DNA of 64,000 nucleotides, from assembly GCA_012861695.1 (NCBI GenBank), contig JAAOOA010000033.1, forward strand, positions 9,354,325 to 9,418,324. The letters are read 5' to 3'. Origin of the DNA: Trematomus loennbergii. Taxonomy: Eukaryota > Chordata > Actinopteri > Perciformes > Nototheniidae. A program made the position numbers and the translations under genes. Below are positions 1 through 14,087 of the stretch, one piece after another; within the stretch, counting starts at the first letter, position 1, and the number at the start of each line of letters is the position of its first letter. The notes below the pieces were generated by a model that worked only from the letters and a program-made list of their open reading frames with translations, was not told the DNA's origin and ran no database searches.

Positions 1-650
1 GCTATAAACAACAACCCCCAAGATGCTGTCAAGGCGGAGAGAATATAGATTTTCTTTCATTTGATCTGCAATAACAAAATTCTGCAGCATTGACTCACTG
101 GGCCAAAGCCAATTTATGTCCAGCATGAACTATCACGCAGGGAATATAATCAGCAAGGCCAAAACTTGTAACAAAAGTTAAGGGGACTCGGAAGTGAAAC
201 TTGGCAGAGTGGCTGTTAGATTCGGAGATCCAAGGCCATGCCACTGTTTTTAATATGAGACTTATTTTAGAAGCCTCTAAATCTATGTTGACATGTAGAG
301 CACTCGTGGGTTGACTGGCGCTGTCCCTGATGCCACCCACAGGCTGATGAGAAAAAGGATGCCATAACTCCAGAACACAGTCTGTCATAAGGCATCAATC
401 TCGGATCAGGGCTTACATTTCAGGATCAAGGCTTGAAACAAAATTACACTTATATCGGTTCACGTGTTCATTTGGTGAAAATATAAATTGTCTCCCGTAT
501 TCAGCACAGATCGCGCATGTTCGAAGAAGTGTTACCTGATTTCTGTTTGTTCTGTCCACAACAGATTTACAAAAGGGAAATTTCACAAATAAAGTTTATG
601 TATAAAAGCGTTGGTATTACTAGTTTCATCACTTACAAAAGGAGATGTGT
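1..650. other. Intergenic, no gene recognised
   Basis: No exon, repeat family or RNA gene can be supported here. A short open frame on the minus strand (95-388) has no recognisable domain and no flanking splice or polyadenylation context, so it is treated as chance. In human the gene on this side of YIPF5 is KCTD16; nothing resembling it was seen. Confidence 0.5.
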
Positions 651-2815
651 TTTCAGATTCAGATTCAGATTCAGATTCAGATTCAACTTTATTGTCATTA
701 CATAGTACATGTACTAGTGACAAAATGTAAGTTTTGCATCTGACCAGAAGTGCAAAATAGCAGTGCAGGAGTCTATATAATAAGAATAATTATAAATGTA
801 AGTTCACTTATTATAAATAGAATAATTATAAATAGGCTATAAACAGATGAATATATACAGTGTAAACGGCATTGATAGTAAAATATATAAACAAGTGGGT
901 GGTGGGTATGGGCTTGAGTCTATCAGGGAGCAGAGTTCAGCAGGGTAACAGCCCTGGGGAAGAAGCTGACCCTGAACCTGCTGGTCTTGGACCGGAGGCT
1001 CCTGAGGCTCCTCTCCGAGGGTAGGAGGACAAACAGATAGTTTGCAGGATGAGAGGTGTCTTTAAAGATGTTGTGCGCCCTCTGCAAACACCGTATCCCT
1101 GGATGTCCTCGATGGCAGGGAGTGGGACACCGATGATGCGTTGGGCGATTTTCGTCACCCTCTGCAATGCCTTCCTGTTGAGCATTGTGCCGTTCCCATA
1201 CCAGGCTGTGATACAGCTGGTCAGGATGCTCTCAATGGTGCAGCGATAAAAGTTCACCAGAATCTGAGGAGAGAGGTGATCTTTCTTCAGTCTCCTCAGG
1301 AAGAAGAGACGCTGGTGAGCCTTCTTTATTATGCTGGTGGTATTGTTGGACCATGAGAGGTCATCAGATATGTGGACCCCCAGGAACTTGAAGCTAGACA
1401 CACGCTCCACCACCGTTCCATTTATGTGGATGGGAGTATGTGTGTTGCCTTTCGATTTCCTGAAGTCCACAATGAGTTATTTTGTTTTTGTTGTGTTAGG
1501 GGCCAGGTTATTGTCGGCACACCTTAGTCAGATGCTGAACCTCCTCCCTGTAGGCCGTCTCATCGTTGTTGTGGATGAGGCCGATCACCGTTGTGTCGTC
1601 TGCATACTTGATGATGGTGTTTGAACCATGTACAAGGGTACAGTCGTGGGTGAAGATGGAGTAGAGGAGGGGGCTCAGCACGCAGCCTTGTGGGACACCG
1701 GCTGAGTATCATAGAAGAGATTATCCAACCTGACATGCTGGGGTCTGTTGGTTAGAAAGTCTAAAATCCAATTACAAAGGGGGGCGTTGCTGAATTGAAG
1801 TCGATGAACAGCAATCTTGCATAGGAGTTGGTTTTTTCCAGATGTGAGAGGACGGTGTGAAGTGTTATGGAAACAGCATCTTCCGTGCTCCTATTAGTCC
1901 GGTATGCAAATTGATGGGGGTCCAGTGTCGGTGATAGGCGGGATTTAAGCTGTGCTACGACCAACTTCTCGAAGCACTTCATGAGAATGGGTGTAAGTGC
2001 AACGGGACGGAAGTCATTCAGGCCTGCTGTAGCGGAGCGTTTGGCACTGGCACTATGGCGGTGGTTTTAAAGCATGTGGGGACAACAGTTTGGGCTAGGG
2101 ACAGGTTGAAAATGTCCGTCATGACCTCAGTCAGTTGCCCAGCACAGGCCCTGAGAACGCGGCCTGGGATGCCATCGGGTCCAGCAGCCTTGCGTGCATT
2201 AATCCTGCTCAGTTTGGTGAAGACGTCAGAAGGTGAGAGTGTGAGGGGCTGGTGGTCTGCAGGGGGGACAGCCTTAGTGGCTGTCTCCTGGTTGTCCCTG
2301 TCGAAGGGAGCATAGACATGATTGAGCTCGTTGAGGAAGGAGACGTCGTTTGACGGGAGAGAGGGGTGGTGGGTTTGTAGTCAGTGATGGCCTGAATGCC
2401 CTGCCACATTCTTCGGGGGTCGGAGTTATTGAAGTTCTCCTCAATCCTCAGTTTGTAGCAGTGCTTGGCCTTCCTAATGCCCTTCTTTAGGTGAGCCCTG
2501 GATAAACTGTAAGCCCGTTCGTCACCTGATCGGAAGGCGACGTTTCGTGCTTTCAGTAGTTGGCGAACTTCTTTATTCATCCACGGCTTCTGGTTTGGGT
2601 ACGTTGTTATCTGCTTCAGAGTGGTGACACTGTTGATGGTGGTGCTGATGTAGTCCAGTACGGAGGAGGCGCAGTGGTCAATGTCTGTATGGGAATCCAA
2701 GGTGGCCTGGGTGGCAAACACACTCCAGGCTGTGTGTTGAAACTTGTCCTGTAGCATAGAGTCTGCCTCCTCAGGCCATACATGTTTCATGTTGACTTTC
2801 AACCGTTACATCACC
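651..2815 (-). mobile_element. 5'-truncated L2/CR1-like LINE (ORF2 fragment)
   Basis: This is a decayed non-LTR retrotransposon read on the minus strand. From 2802 down to about 2210 is the linker between endonuclease and reverse transcriptase, with phrases such as NQKPWMNKEVRQLLKAR and NNSDPRRMWQGIQAITDYK. Next comes the palm region ([20 protein letters not shown] around 2200-2140; [13 protein letters not shown] near 1970), then the catalytic YADD box at 1595-1606, then the C-terminal part (FKFLGVHISDDLSW, LTSCITAWYGNGT, 1470-1050). The 3' UTR ends with AATGACAATAAAGTTGAA followed by a hexamer tail. The frame is broken several times and the apurinic endonuclease is missing, as expected of a 5'-truncated dead copy of about 2.2 kb. 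The clade assignment is from remembered sequence style and is tentative; the LINE identity is firm. Confidence 0.92.
653..685. repeat. (TCAGAT)n hexanucleotide LINE tail
   Basis: About five and a half copies of TCAGAT (ATCTGA in the sense of the LINE) directly follow the LINE 3' UTR. Simple hexamer tails of this kind are typical of fish L2-like LINEs and mark the true 3' end of the element. Confidence 0.9.
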
Positions 2816-5129
2816 AGTGGATGGAAATCTCATGTTGGAAGAAACTCACTTCACAAAGTCTTCAGCTCATGATTAATATTTCAGTTCTCTTGTGACTCTC
2901 TGACAGAGTGAACAACTGCTTCAGAGAAAGGACTGCAAATGCCAGATGCCTACTAATTCATGATCTGTGCTGCAGTCATATCAATAAGGGGCAGGAAATT
3001 CAATTTTATTAATCAATGGAATTGATTGAATCCTACAAATGTTCTTAGGAAATGTTTGCAATCTCTCAGGTTTGTGTGTGTTCTGTGTTTAATATCATGT
3101 TCGACATGTCGTGTGCAGAAGGTCAAAAATGATCCCGTTGGCAGTTTTTGTCCATACGAACATTTAATAAGATAGTTTGCTTTTTCCTCTCTTTGAGCCT
3201 TGAGAGGCTGAGAGACTATCTTACTTGAGGGTACAGTAGGTGGTTGGAGATGAGGGCTTGCTGCAGTAGAGTAAATTGAGTAGTTTTAATCCACTCATCC
3301 ACCCCGCCAGTGACACGAGGATTACAGCATGAGCCCTTAAAAGAGGAAACCAATTATTACAGCATATGGTAATACACTGCCCTTAATTCCATTACCCTCT
3401 CAGCACTTTTCAATTTTCTTTCATTAAGTGGATTAATAAGAAAGACGTGTTCTTCAAGTACATACATGATTAAAAGTCTATAGGAAGATGAGAGGCAATG
3501 GGGGGGGGACACATTTCTGCTTCATTAGTCGTGGGCGTTTGTTGTAGGAATTCCTGTTTTGTGCATCAAATGTATTTTGTTCATCATGTGGCAGAGAAAT
3601 GATCCATGTTGAGCCTGTACAGCTTAAAGGCTTGTTCATAACATTTCTTTCTTCATATTAGTTAGTGTTGTTTTTTTTTTCTCACTGTTCCCCACTTTTT
3701 TTGTGTCATGAGTTGCATTCATCTGTCTTTCAGCATACTAAACTGTCTTGGAGCTTTTTCGGAGCGAGTAATTTTACATAGAGAGTGGAATCTATTGCCA
3801 GCATTGCCTTCCTCAGGAATCAACATTTGACTGATGGTCACAAAGTTTTTGGGCTAGAAAATGTCCTTGACAACTGCTTTGTCTAGCAATATATGAATAT
3901 TTTTTTCAAATATTGTTGCCCTGAGACCCAAACTCAATCAAAGTTTCTTTGTCAAATACGGAAGAGGCTTATAATGTCTCTGTTGAATAATGACAATGTT
4001 TCCCTCCATGCTTTTTCCACTGCATTATTTTTCCCATTTCTCTTTCTGTAAAATATTGTGTAACTCCAGGCTAGGAGCAGAGCCAAGTCTGTATAATTAG
4101 TTCCTTTTCACACTGCACCGGTTAGCTAAAGTCAAACATGTTATTGTTATGGAGGCCAGAGGTGTTTTTGTTTCAGCGCTAAGGCAGAAACAATCTAGTT
4201 TTAATAAGACCTAGGCAAAGGACACCAGGATTGTAGTATTCACAGATGCGACAGAAGTACGGTATTACGGTTTAGTCATTTTATATTTACCATGTGTATT
4301 TGCCATATGTAATTATATGTATTTGTCTTTTAAAACATAAGGTTGATTTGTACTTTTCCGTGCATCAAAGGTCAAACCCACATCTGTGACTGCTTCTCAT
4401 TCCCTCCCTTCCTTATTTCTTCTCAGCAGAGGTCATCAGCCTATTATTCAGCCTATTATTTTACATTATCTTTCATCATCGGAGAATTGAACCACCTCTG
4501 CAGTATGAGTGATTGTTCTGCTCCTCTGCATCCTGATGAAAGGGACAACCTTTGTTCTTGCAAGGAGCCCACAGCTTGTCCTGTTAAATCATCTCCTACT
4601 CGCTGTCACTATTTCTTACCATTATAATCTGGTTTTCTCAAACTATGGATCTGAACTCAATAGGGTATTATGATATGGTACGCAAAACACGCAGTAATCT
4701 AACCACATATCTTTGGGAATGCAACTGGTTATTCTTCTCCTAGATTTTGATGTGCTTTGTCTTCAGTCTCTGCTTACATTGTTAAGAAACAGTGGTCAGC
4801 ACTGCACGTTTTCACTCTTAAACAGTAGTACAATGTAAACAAATAATTGATTCTATTTTTTTAAACATGCATAGCACAGTTTGAAAATTCCTGCATTTGG
4901 TGACTATCGTGTAATACTGTCATGTAATACAACAAGTGATAAATAGACTGCCCATTTATTACATTTTGACGGGGAAATTTGGGTTAGGTGGAAATATTAA
5001 TTATTGTCCAATTGCTAGTAAAGTTATGCCACCAGGTGCCGACTGAAAAGTACTCAAAAGTACTTGAAAGAACATACATAACATGCATCTGTTTGCAACT
5101 CACCTATATTATATATATCAATATTCCAA
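2816..5129. other. Intergenic, AT-rich, no gene recognised
   Basis: No convincing exon or repeat is visible. A short open frame at 4343-4627 (+) lacks any recognisable domain. The region separates two LINE remnants. Confidence 0.5.
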
Positions 5130-5328
5130 TTACTGTAGACTATTCTGCACAGTTTCTATCATATTCTGTTTCTATTATATTCTATTTTATTTTATTTACT
5201 TGTACTATTTTATCTGTTTTATTGTGTTGCACTGTTGGAGGAGCCTGTGACCTAAGATGTTCATTGTCATAACTACACTGTAGCAATGCACAAATGACAA
5301 TAAAAGCCTTGAACTTGAAACTTGAAAC
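5130..5328 (+). mobile_element. LINE 3'-end fragment
   Basis: The stretch ends with ATGACAATAAAAGCC followed by two CTTGAAA-like tail units, the usual form of a fish LINE 3' end. The upstream part translates to a tail phrase, VGGACDLRCSLS, which recurs as AGAWDLRCSVQ in the inverted fragment at 8626-8790. The two are therefore copies of one family. Only the last 150-200 bp are present, so the coding part is missing. Confidence 0.65.
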
Positions 5329-5504
5329 CTTTAGTCCAGAGTGAGGCATGTTGTAGGCCTACTCACCGGGTCTAGTCTGACTTAAAATTCACAAAGAAGA
5401 AGAAGTCTTCCTGGACCTCAGGTTTACAGGGCTTTATTTATTTGAACAATACAGGGTTAATATCTGAAATATAGCATTTTATTTTCCTTAATTAAATCAT
5501 TTAA

Positions 5505-6444
5505 AGGAAACCTATCATGCTATATTTAAATGATATATTGTAGGGCCATACCTATATAAGGTATATTTATACGTTTCTGTTTTCAAAATACCAAACAGAT
5601 CATGCATTTTAGCCATGCCTCATTTCGCTCTATGTGCTGTTTGCTGTCTACGGGTCTGATTCTGCTGACCACGCCCCCCTGCAGGAGAGGGTAGCCTGAT
5701 CAGCTGCTGGGCTGTCAGAAGAGGGGGAGAAAAAGAGATCTCCGTGTTTTATTATATAAAATATAATAGAGTCGTTATTCATTTGTTTTAAAACTCAATA
5801 AATAACAAAGAAGACCTTTGACCGGCACTTTTCTAATTTTGTCCGGAAGATTTCAACTTTAACGGACATCTTGACCGGCGAAACAAACTGAAACTGAACT
5901 CTGCCGCACGGTCCCCTCGTTCCTTGGAAGAGGCGGAGAGGTGGGTGTTTGTCATCTGCTGGTGGACTAACCGGATAGAATTACAGTGCTTGCCTCGACG
6001 GGGAGGGATTGCATTGCAGCGGGAGCAAACGCTTGCCTCGGGAGGGAGAAAGAAAGCCACAGCGGAGAATAAACAGAAGGGTAACCATGGTAACCAAGTC
6101 TTCTTCGCTGCTTTTGTGGCAGACTACAGCACCACCTACAGGACTGGCATATGTACTACAGCGTCTCCAGCGCTTTCGAACGGCAATGGCCGTGGCTGTC
6201 TCCTCCTGATTGGTGGAGTTGGCCCAATAGCCGTAGCGCCACCGTCCTGACATCAGGACAGTGTTCAAATCTGGATCAGTTTTGATCAGATCCGTTGCAG
6301 CCCCTTTTTTAGAGATTTGGGTATGGAGGAAAATAGAGAGGGTTGTGTTTTCTGACACTTGGTGAGTTCCCTGGAACACCGGGGGACATATTCATGTATA
6401 AAAGACGTACAAAAGTGCATTTTGCATGATACTGTAGGTCCCCT
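5505..6444 (-). mobile_element. TTAA-flanked MITE, long copy (piggyBac-like?)
   Basis: Inverted ends are AGGAAACCTATCATGC on the left and, read from the right, AGGGGACCTACAGTATCATG. Both sides carry TTAA (5501-5504 and 6445-6448). The 940-bp body encodes no transposase. Its right half, reversed, matches the left part of the 489-bp copy at 51568-52056 over more than 200 bp, including a shared spurious peptide FQGTHQVSENTTLS. This copy has extra internal sequence. TTAA target duplication suggests piggyBac-type mobilisation, which is inferred since no transposase is present. It ends only about 100-150 bp upstream of the yipf5 first exon. Confidence 0.85.
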
Positions 6445-6560
6445 TTAAATATTTCAGTCGTGCGGTTCCACACTCCGGTACAGTAGGTGGCGGCATGCAC
6501 CTTTAACGTTGGTGTGCAGTCCACCAAAACACAAAAGAAGAAGAAGAGGCTTCCTGTTGG
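6445..6560 (+). promoter_or_regulatory. yipf5: Probable yipf5 core promoter region
   Basis: The segment between the MITE edge and the first yipf5 exon is relatively GC-rich and has no TATA box. It contains a CTCF-like box (6480-6493). An ETS-type CCGGAAG site lies just beyond it near 6573. The block from about 6478 to 6545, ending in AAGAAGAAGAAG, resembles a small dispersed repeat often seen in fish genomes; that resemblance is from memory. The transcription start is not determined by sequence alone. Confidence 0.45.
6480..6493 (+). promoter_or_regulatory. CTCF-like motif
   Basis: ACAGTAGGTGGCGG matches the CTCF core consensus CCASYAGRKGGCRS at 13 of 14 positions; only the first base differs. 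It lies between the MITE right end and the yipf5 first exon. Occupancy cannot be judged from sequence. Confidence 0.4.
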
Positions 6561-6653
6561 CTGTTGTCATCCCGGAAGATTTACCTTTCTCCTGACACGT
6601 AGCAGCCTCAACCAAGTTGGCAGGGCTCTGTGTAGAATTGTCAAACAACAGAG
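6550..6653 (+). other. yipf5: yipf5 exon 1 (5' UTR, start approximate)
   Basis: A non-coding first exon is inferred from the donor GAG|GTACGT at 6653/6654 and from the position just upstream of the coding exon, which begins after AG at 7371-7372. The 5' limit is a guess. No start codon of the main frame occurs here. Confidence 0.5.
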
Positions 6654-7378
6654 GTACGTGTAAGCATTTGCATTGCTTTACAGTTTAATAATGATGTATA
6701 CGAAAGGGTAGTTCAATTAAATATTTAAGGCTTCACTGACATTATCCACCAGCTATGCTTGCTTGTTCTCCAAAACTGTTATTGCTAACACTAGCTTACC
6801 TACTAGCAGCAGATTTAACGGTACGTTAGCCTCCCAAAGTTATTGTTGTATTCCGACATGGTTGTTGTAGTGGTTGTGATGGTTAAACCATGTTATATAT
6901 ACAGTCTATGGTTAAACCATGTGATAATGTATACAGTTAATAATAAAACGAGTGGTTTCATCATAGACTAAAACATACACTTTTATCTTGGTTTTGAGCG
7001 TGATGTTGACTACGTAAGCTAGCTCACAGTGGTATTTAACTCATGGATTTTACGTTACCGCTACCGCTATTCTAACTAACTGTCCTATGCGTTAATGTGT
7101 ATAAATACAGTGTTTGAAACGTTATAAGAATCAACGTCTTGTGTCACCCAAGTCACCTAACCTAACATTAGTTACCGAAAGTAAAGCTAATAATTATGGA
7201 AAGCGTCCATATGTTTAACCATGTTACACGTTTCCTTTCTAAGTGCTATGTTGTCTTAGATAATATAACTCTTATAACGACACCATCGTTGTTTACCACC
7301 TCACTGTAGACCACAATATTTGACCTAGTTGATAAGCTGTGTTCCTTTTTTTCCCTTGTGTTTGCAACAAAGTGAGAG

Positions 7379-10504
<3,126 letters not shown>

Positions 10505-11395
10505 AACCCATCAAATAACAGTTCCAAATAACCGCTCCACGCTTTCTGTAATTTCAGTGTAATTAGTGTAATTATTGGCCAATTACACTGTTATTGTAGA
10601 AAAGTAGGAGCTCCTTTCTAAAACGGCACCAAGGTTTTTGTTTTCTTTAGTAAGCCTCCACCTCTCACTACATTCCGACTTGACCATATGCAGGCTGGCG
10701 TATTGTCTCATTCATGTCTCCTGTCCACTTTGCTCCATCATACATCTTAAAGAAGAGGACTGTGAATGATTCTAAGGACATGAATGGGAAGAAAGTGAGC
10801 AATTATTTCACACAATGAAAACCTGAAGAGGACATTTTAATTTAGACAAACGGAACAATTTTCATCAATTTTCAAGGACTGATAACCGACTCTCAGCAAC
10901 AATTTGGAGCCAGCGGGAAACGATTTTTGTAAAAGCTGTTGTGAGGTGTTTCTGTAAAACCCCTTTTAGAATCTAACCCTGTGAGACAAGGTGAAACACA
11001 GACGTTCCTTCTGCACAAGACTACATAAAACATGGATATCTTCCTCTGTATCTTCTTCGTTCCATGACCAAGGATTCTATAATCTCATCATTCACTCATC
11101 AAAGCATCGGTCTGATCTTTGATGTTAAAACAGCAGCTCTTCTAATGTATTGGTTTGTTATATTAATTCAAATGTTGATGCTTTTCAAGAGACACCAGTT
11201 GCAACAAAGGCATTATTCTAATTTTGAAGCAAACAGATTTGATTAGATATCGAGACAAATGAAATTCTGAGAGTGTACATTTTAGGACCAGACATCTATC
11301 ATTTTTGATTTAGTCACTTCACTTTGTATGCTTTGATGTGTCATCTGTTGTTCAAGTCTTCATATGCACATTAAAGTTGTCTTTGAAAGTTATTC
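10505..11395 (+). other. yipf5: yipf5 3' UTR (end inferred)
   Basis: The sequence from the stop codon to the presumed cleavage point holds no coding frame of note. The end is set about 20 bp past the ATTAAA signal at 11370-11375. Confidence 0.55.
11370..11375 (+). terminator. yipf5: Poly(A) signal ATTAAA for yipf5
   Basis: The hexamer ATTAAA is followed by a TGTCTTTG-rich stretch and a TTGTGATTTT element suited to cleavage-factor binding. It is the best polyadenylation signal seen within 1 kb of the stop codon. Alternative sites are possible. Confidence 0.5.
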
Positions 11396-13171
11396 GCCTT
11401 GTGATTTTAAAAGATGCCTTGTATGGTCAACTCATAATTTAAGCGGTATAACCTTTTATAACTTGAAGCTAGTGGCTGTGTGTCAGGAGAATGGCAGGTG
11501 CTTACTTGAAGACGTGGGTGTATGACGCATAATAACAGTTTTCAACAACCTGGGGAGAGTTTATCACAGAAGGCTGCTAGATCAAAGGAAGACATCTGCA
11601 CATTTTGATCCACTTAATTCATAAATGTTCTTGTTCTTAGGTCGGAATCTTTTCAGGGTATTAAACCAGGTTAGTCATAACATGAAAGGGAGTACAGACA
11701 ATTCTCTATGAACATGTTGACTCCATCGATAACGACAATAACCGCACATCACCTCTTCTGCTTCACCCTACGAATATTTCCACTTTCATAGTCATTGTGT
11801 TCAAGTACCCTTAAGTAAAGTCCCCCCCCCCCCCCCCCACCTATTTAGGATATGGATTATTATAAGTGATTTTCTAAAATGTTCGGCTCAGCTATTAGTG
11901 GCTATCGTCATCAGTTTCATCACCTTGCAGTAGTTGTTTACAAGTGGAGCATGATTTTTAAGTAAAAACCTCCTTTACACCCGGTTTCAGGCTACAGGAA
12001 GTACACAAGGGAACATAAACAAGGAACAAGTCAATGGCAGGATTTGTCCATAATGGTGTAGTTTTTATTAAACACCACTTTATGTTATTGTGGTCAATTA
12101 AATGTGAGGTTGTTGCCTATTGATCAAACTACTAAAAAAAGGCTTCTGCAGAGATTATTGGTAAAAGTGTGTCTTATATTTTTTATTTGACAAGTAAGAC
12201 TACATGGCCTGAAGATCACTTAGATCAGGCAGAGCCTAAAACTCTAAGTGTGTGGAGGAGTTTGGCTAGCCTGCAGGAAAAACAGCACATGACTTTGACT
12301 TGACTTTAAGGCTTTAGAATGCAGGCTCTCGCATAATCTAAACAGAAGGTTGACAAGAAGAAATATTGATGGTTATTGTTGGAACAGTTTTTTTCTTCCT
12401 CCTTCTGGGTTTTCCTTGAACTAACATACACAAAACCTATACACAGAGGGGGCTCCTTAAATGGACGATAACCCACTTAGGAGGAATGAATAATTCAAAA
12501 ATGAAAATGAAGTGCTTTTTCTATTCCAGAAAACTCAACATCGAGGATATGCTTTGCATTTCAAGCAAATCTAACGGGAGCAGTCTGCTCTCACAGGCCG
12601 CTATCTCAGATGGCAAGTGTTTAAATATGCATCTACTGATGTATAATCTGTCTTGTAAGACAATTTAAAAGGGCGGTAAAATCAACCTTGATTTGAGTAA
12701 TTCTATGTATAAAAATGTTCATTGTCCGACCTAAATGTGGATTTGGTATTCCTCTACAAAGAACATTCCTTGTCTTCCAACTTGTTCTGCACCTTCTGCT
12801 CACACTGGAGAGTGTTTTCAAGCTTTCAATTGTTCATTTGTTCTGTGTCTTTTCAACGCTGAGTATCTCAGGAAAAAACTTCAGATGTTTTGGGTACGAT
12901 AGAAGGGAGCAGGATGTTGACATTCACGCATTTTTGTGTATGTACGGTATCTGGTTTCAGCCAGTTTGCAGTTGAGTTTCAATATCTTGCATCTGGATTC
13001 ACTCAGCAGTATCTCACATTTTCCCTTATGGGCCTGGAGAAGGAATTTATTCATTTGCTTTTATATAATCCTTATTTATTCCGCTTCACCAGCTGATTGT
13101 TGTTACTTCCTGAAGGGACAGAAGGGAACATCTAGGATGCATTTATACTTTGTGAAGTATATATTCAAGTA
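11396..13171. other. Intergenic, no gene recognised
   Basis: AT-rich DNA downstream of yipf5. It contains a run of 17 C at 11822-11838. Several 60-86 codon open frames between 12.5 and 13.1 kb overlap each other in different frames and show no domain, so they are considered chance. Confidence 0.5.
11822..11838. repeat. C17 homopolymer
   Basis: Seventeen uninterrupted C residues. Given the homopolymer losses seen in the nearby genes, the true length may differ. Confidence 0.9.
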
Positions 13172-13361
13172 ATCAGAATCAGAAATCCTTTATTAGTCCC
13201 ACAGCGGGTAAATGTACGAGTCTGTGCGGCCCAGGGGAGCAGAGTAGAGAACGGTGCCTTGCTCAGGGGCACCTCGGTAGTTACTTGGTCGTCCCAGGAC
13301 TTGAACCGGTAACCTTCCGGATCCCAGGACAAGACCCAACGGACTGAGCCACCACCACCCA
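13172..13361 (-). mobile_element. tRNA-derived SINE
   Basis: Read on the minus strand, it starts with a GGTGGTGG head. It then has an internal RNA polymerase III promoter: A box TGGCTCAGTCCGTTGG at 13351-13336 and B box GGTTCAAGTCC at 13307-13297, spaced as in a tRNA. A body with the phrase AGCAAGGCACCG follows, and a LINE-type tail ending AATAAAGGATTTCTGATTCTG. At about 190 bp it looks essentially complete. The tail resembles fish L2-like LINE 3' ends, so mobilisation by such a LINE is inferred. A clear target-site duplication was not identified. Confidence 0.88.
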
Positions 13362-13787
13362 ATAAATGATGTGTGATTCGTTCCTTGTATATAACATAGT
13401 TTAAAGCAAGGGAATTATTTCATTTAAATGTGTAAATCATAATACACTCAAATTGTGATAAGCATTTCTTTTTTCAGAGACTGTTGTTTGTGTTTTTTAT
13501 TTATATATATTTTTTTTAATATTAGCTGACAGCATTACAAACTTTTGGGTAATCAATCTGTTGTGTTAGCAGGTTTTTACATGACTGTTCAGGATCGGCT
13601 TCTCAAAATTATTCTCGACTAATATACACTGACTTGACCCAAGCACAATTGACAGATATAAAAAAATTGTGTATTGCTACGCCTTTGAACAAACATGCAA
13701 TAAATAGGCGATACGAAAAAAAATTGTGAGTGTCATTAGAGAACTTTAATTACTTGTGTTTGCACTCGTTGCTCAATTTTTGATTAA

Positions 13788-14087
13788 CTATTTTAGAGTT
13801 GTATCATTCCATTGGGCCAATGTTGTTTCATAAGTTGCTGCATACGTTGCTTTGAGCCAGGCTCTAACAGCAGTACCACTTCCTATCCACAATATTTGGG
13901 CAATATTACCGCTTGTCACATATCCTTCCATAACAGGTGTACAGTCAACAACATAGTAGATGCTCTTTAAGAGCTCTTTGAGCTGTGTCGTCTTGTTTTT
14001 CGTCACCTCCTGAAAAATGTACACCCAAGCGCCTCCAGGTGACAGTGTTGAGTTACATACGGTCTCTCTTGGCTGACTGAATATTGT
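13788..14087 (-). CDS. Unidentified reading frame, possible lone exon
   Basis: On the minus strand a frame open from 14087 to a TAG stop at 13788 encodes about 99 residues. It includes CNSTLSPGGAWVYIFQEVTK, LKELLKSIYYVVDCTPVM and GTAVRAWLKATYAATYETT. No ATG opens the long form; the first usable start-like codon is a GTG at 14024. A TTCAG that could act as a splice acceptor lies at the upstream edge, so it could be a terminal exon of a gene or a captured coding fragment. The composition looks more protein-like than neighbouring chance frames, with balanced residues and an amphipathic Lys/Leu helix. I do not recognise the family and it may be non-coding. Confidence 0.2.
   Translation of the reverse strand, partial: TIFSQPRETVCNSTLSPGGAWVYIFQEVTKNKTTQLKELLKSIYYVVDCTPVMEGYVTSGNIAQILWIGSGTAVRAWLKATYAATYETTLAQWNDTTLK

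Noticed and set aside
2055..2315. Plus-strand frames over the first LINE
   Set aside because: Antisense shadows of the reverse transcriptase coding strand.
5981..6379. 132-codon minus-strand frame as a gene next to yipf5
   Set aside because: It lies wholly inside the TTAA MITE, and part of it recurs at 51.6 kb in the other copy; repeat-derived, no domain.
13172..13361. A functional tRNA gene from the A and B boxes
   Set aside because: The body and LINE-like tail make it a SINE; it lacks a proper tRNA 3' half and cloverleaf.
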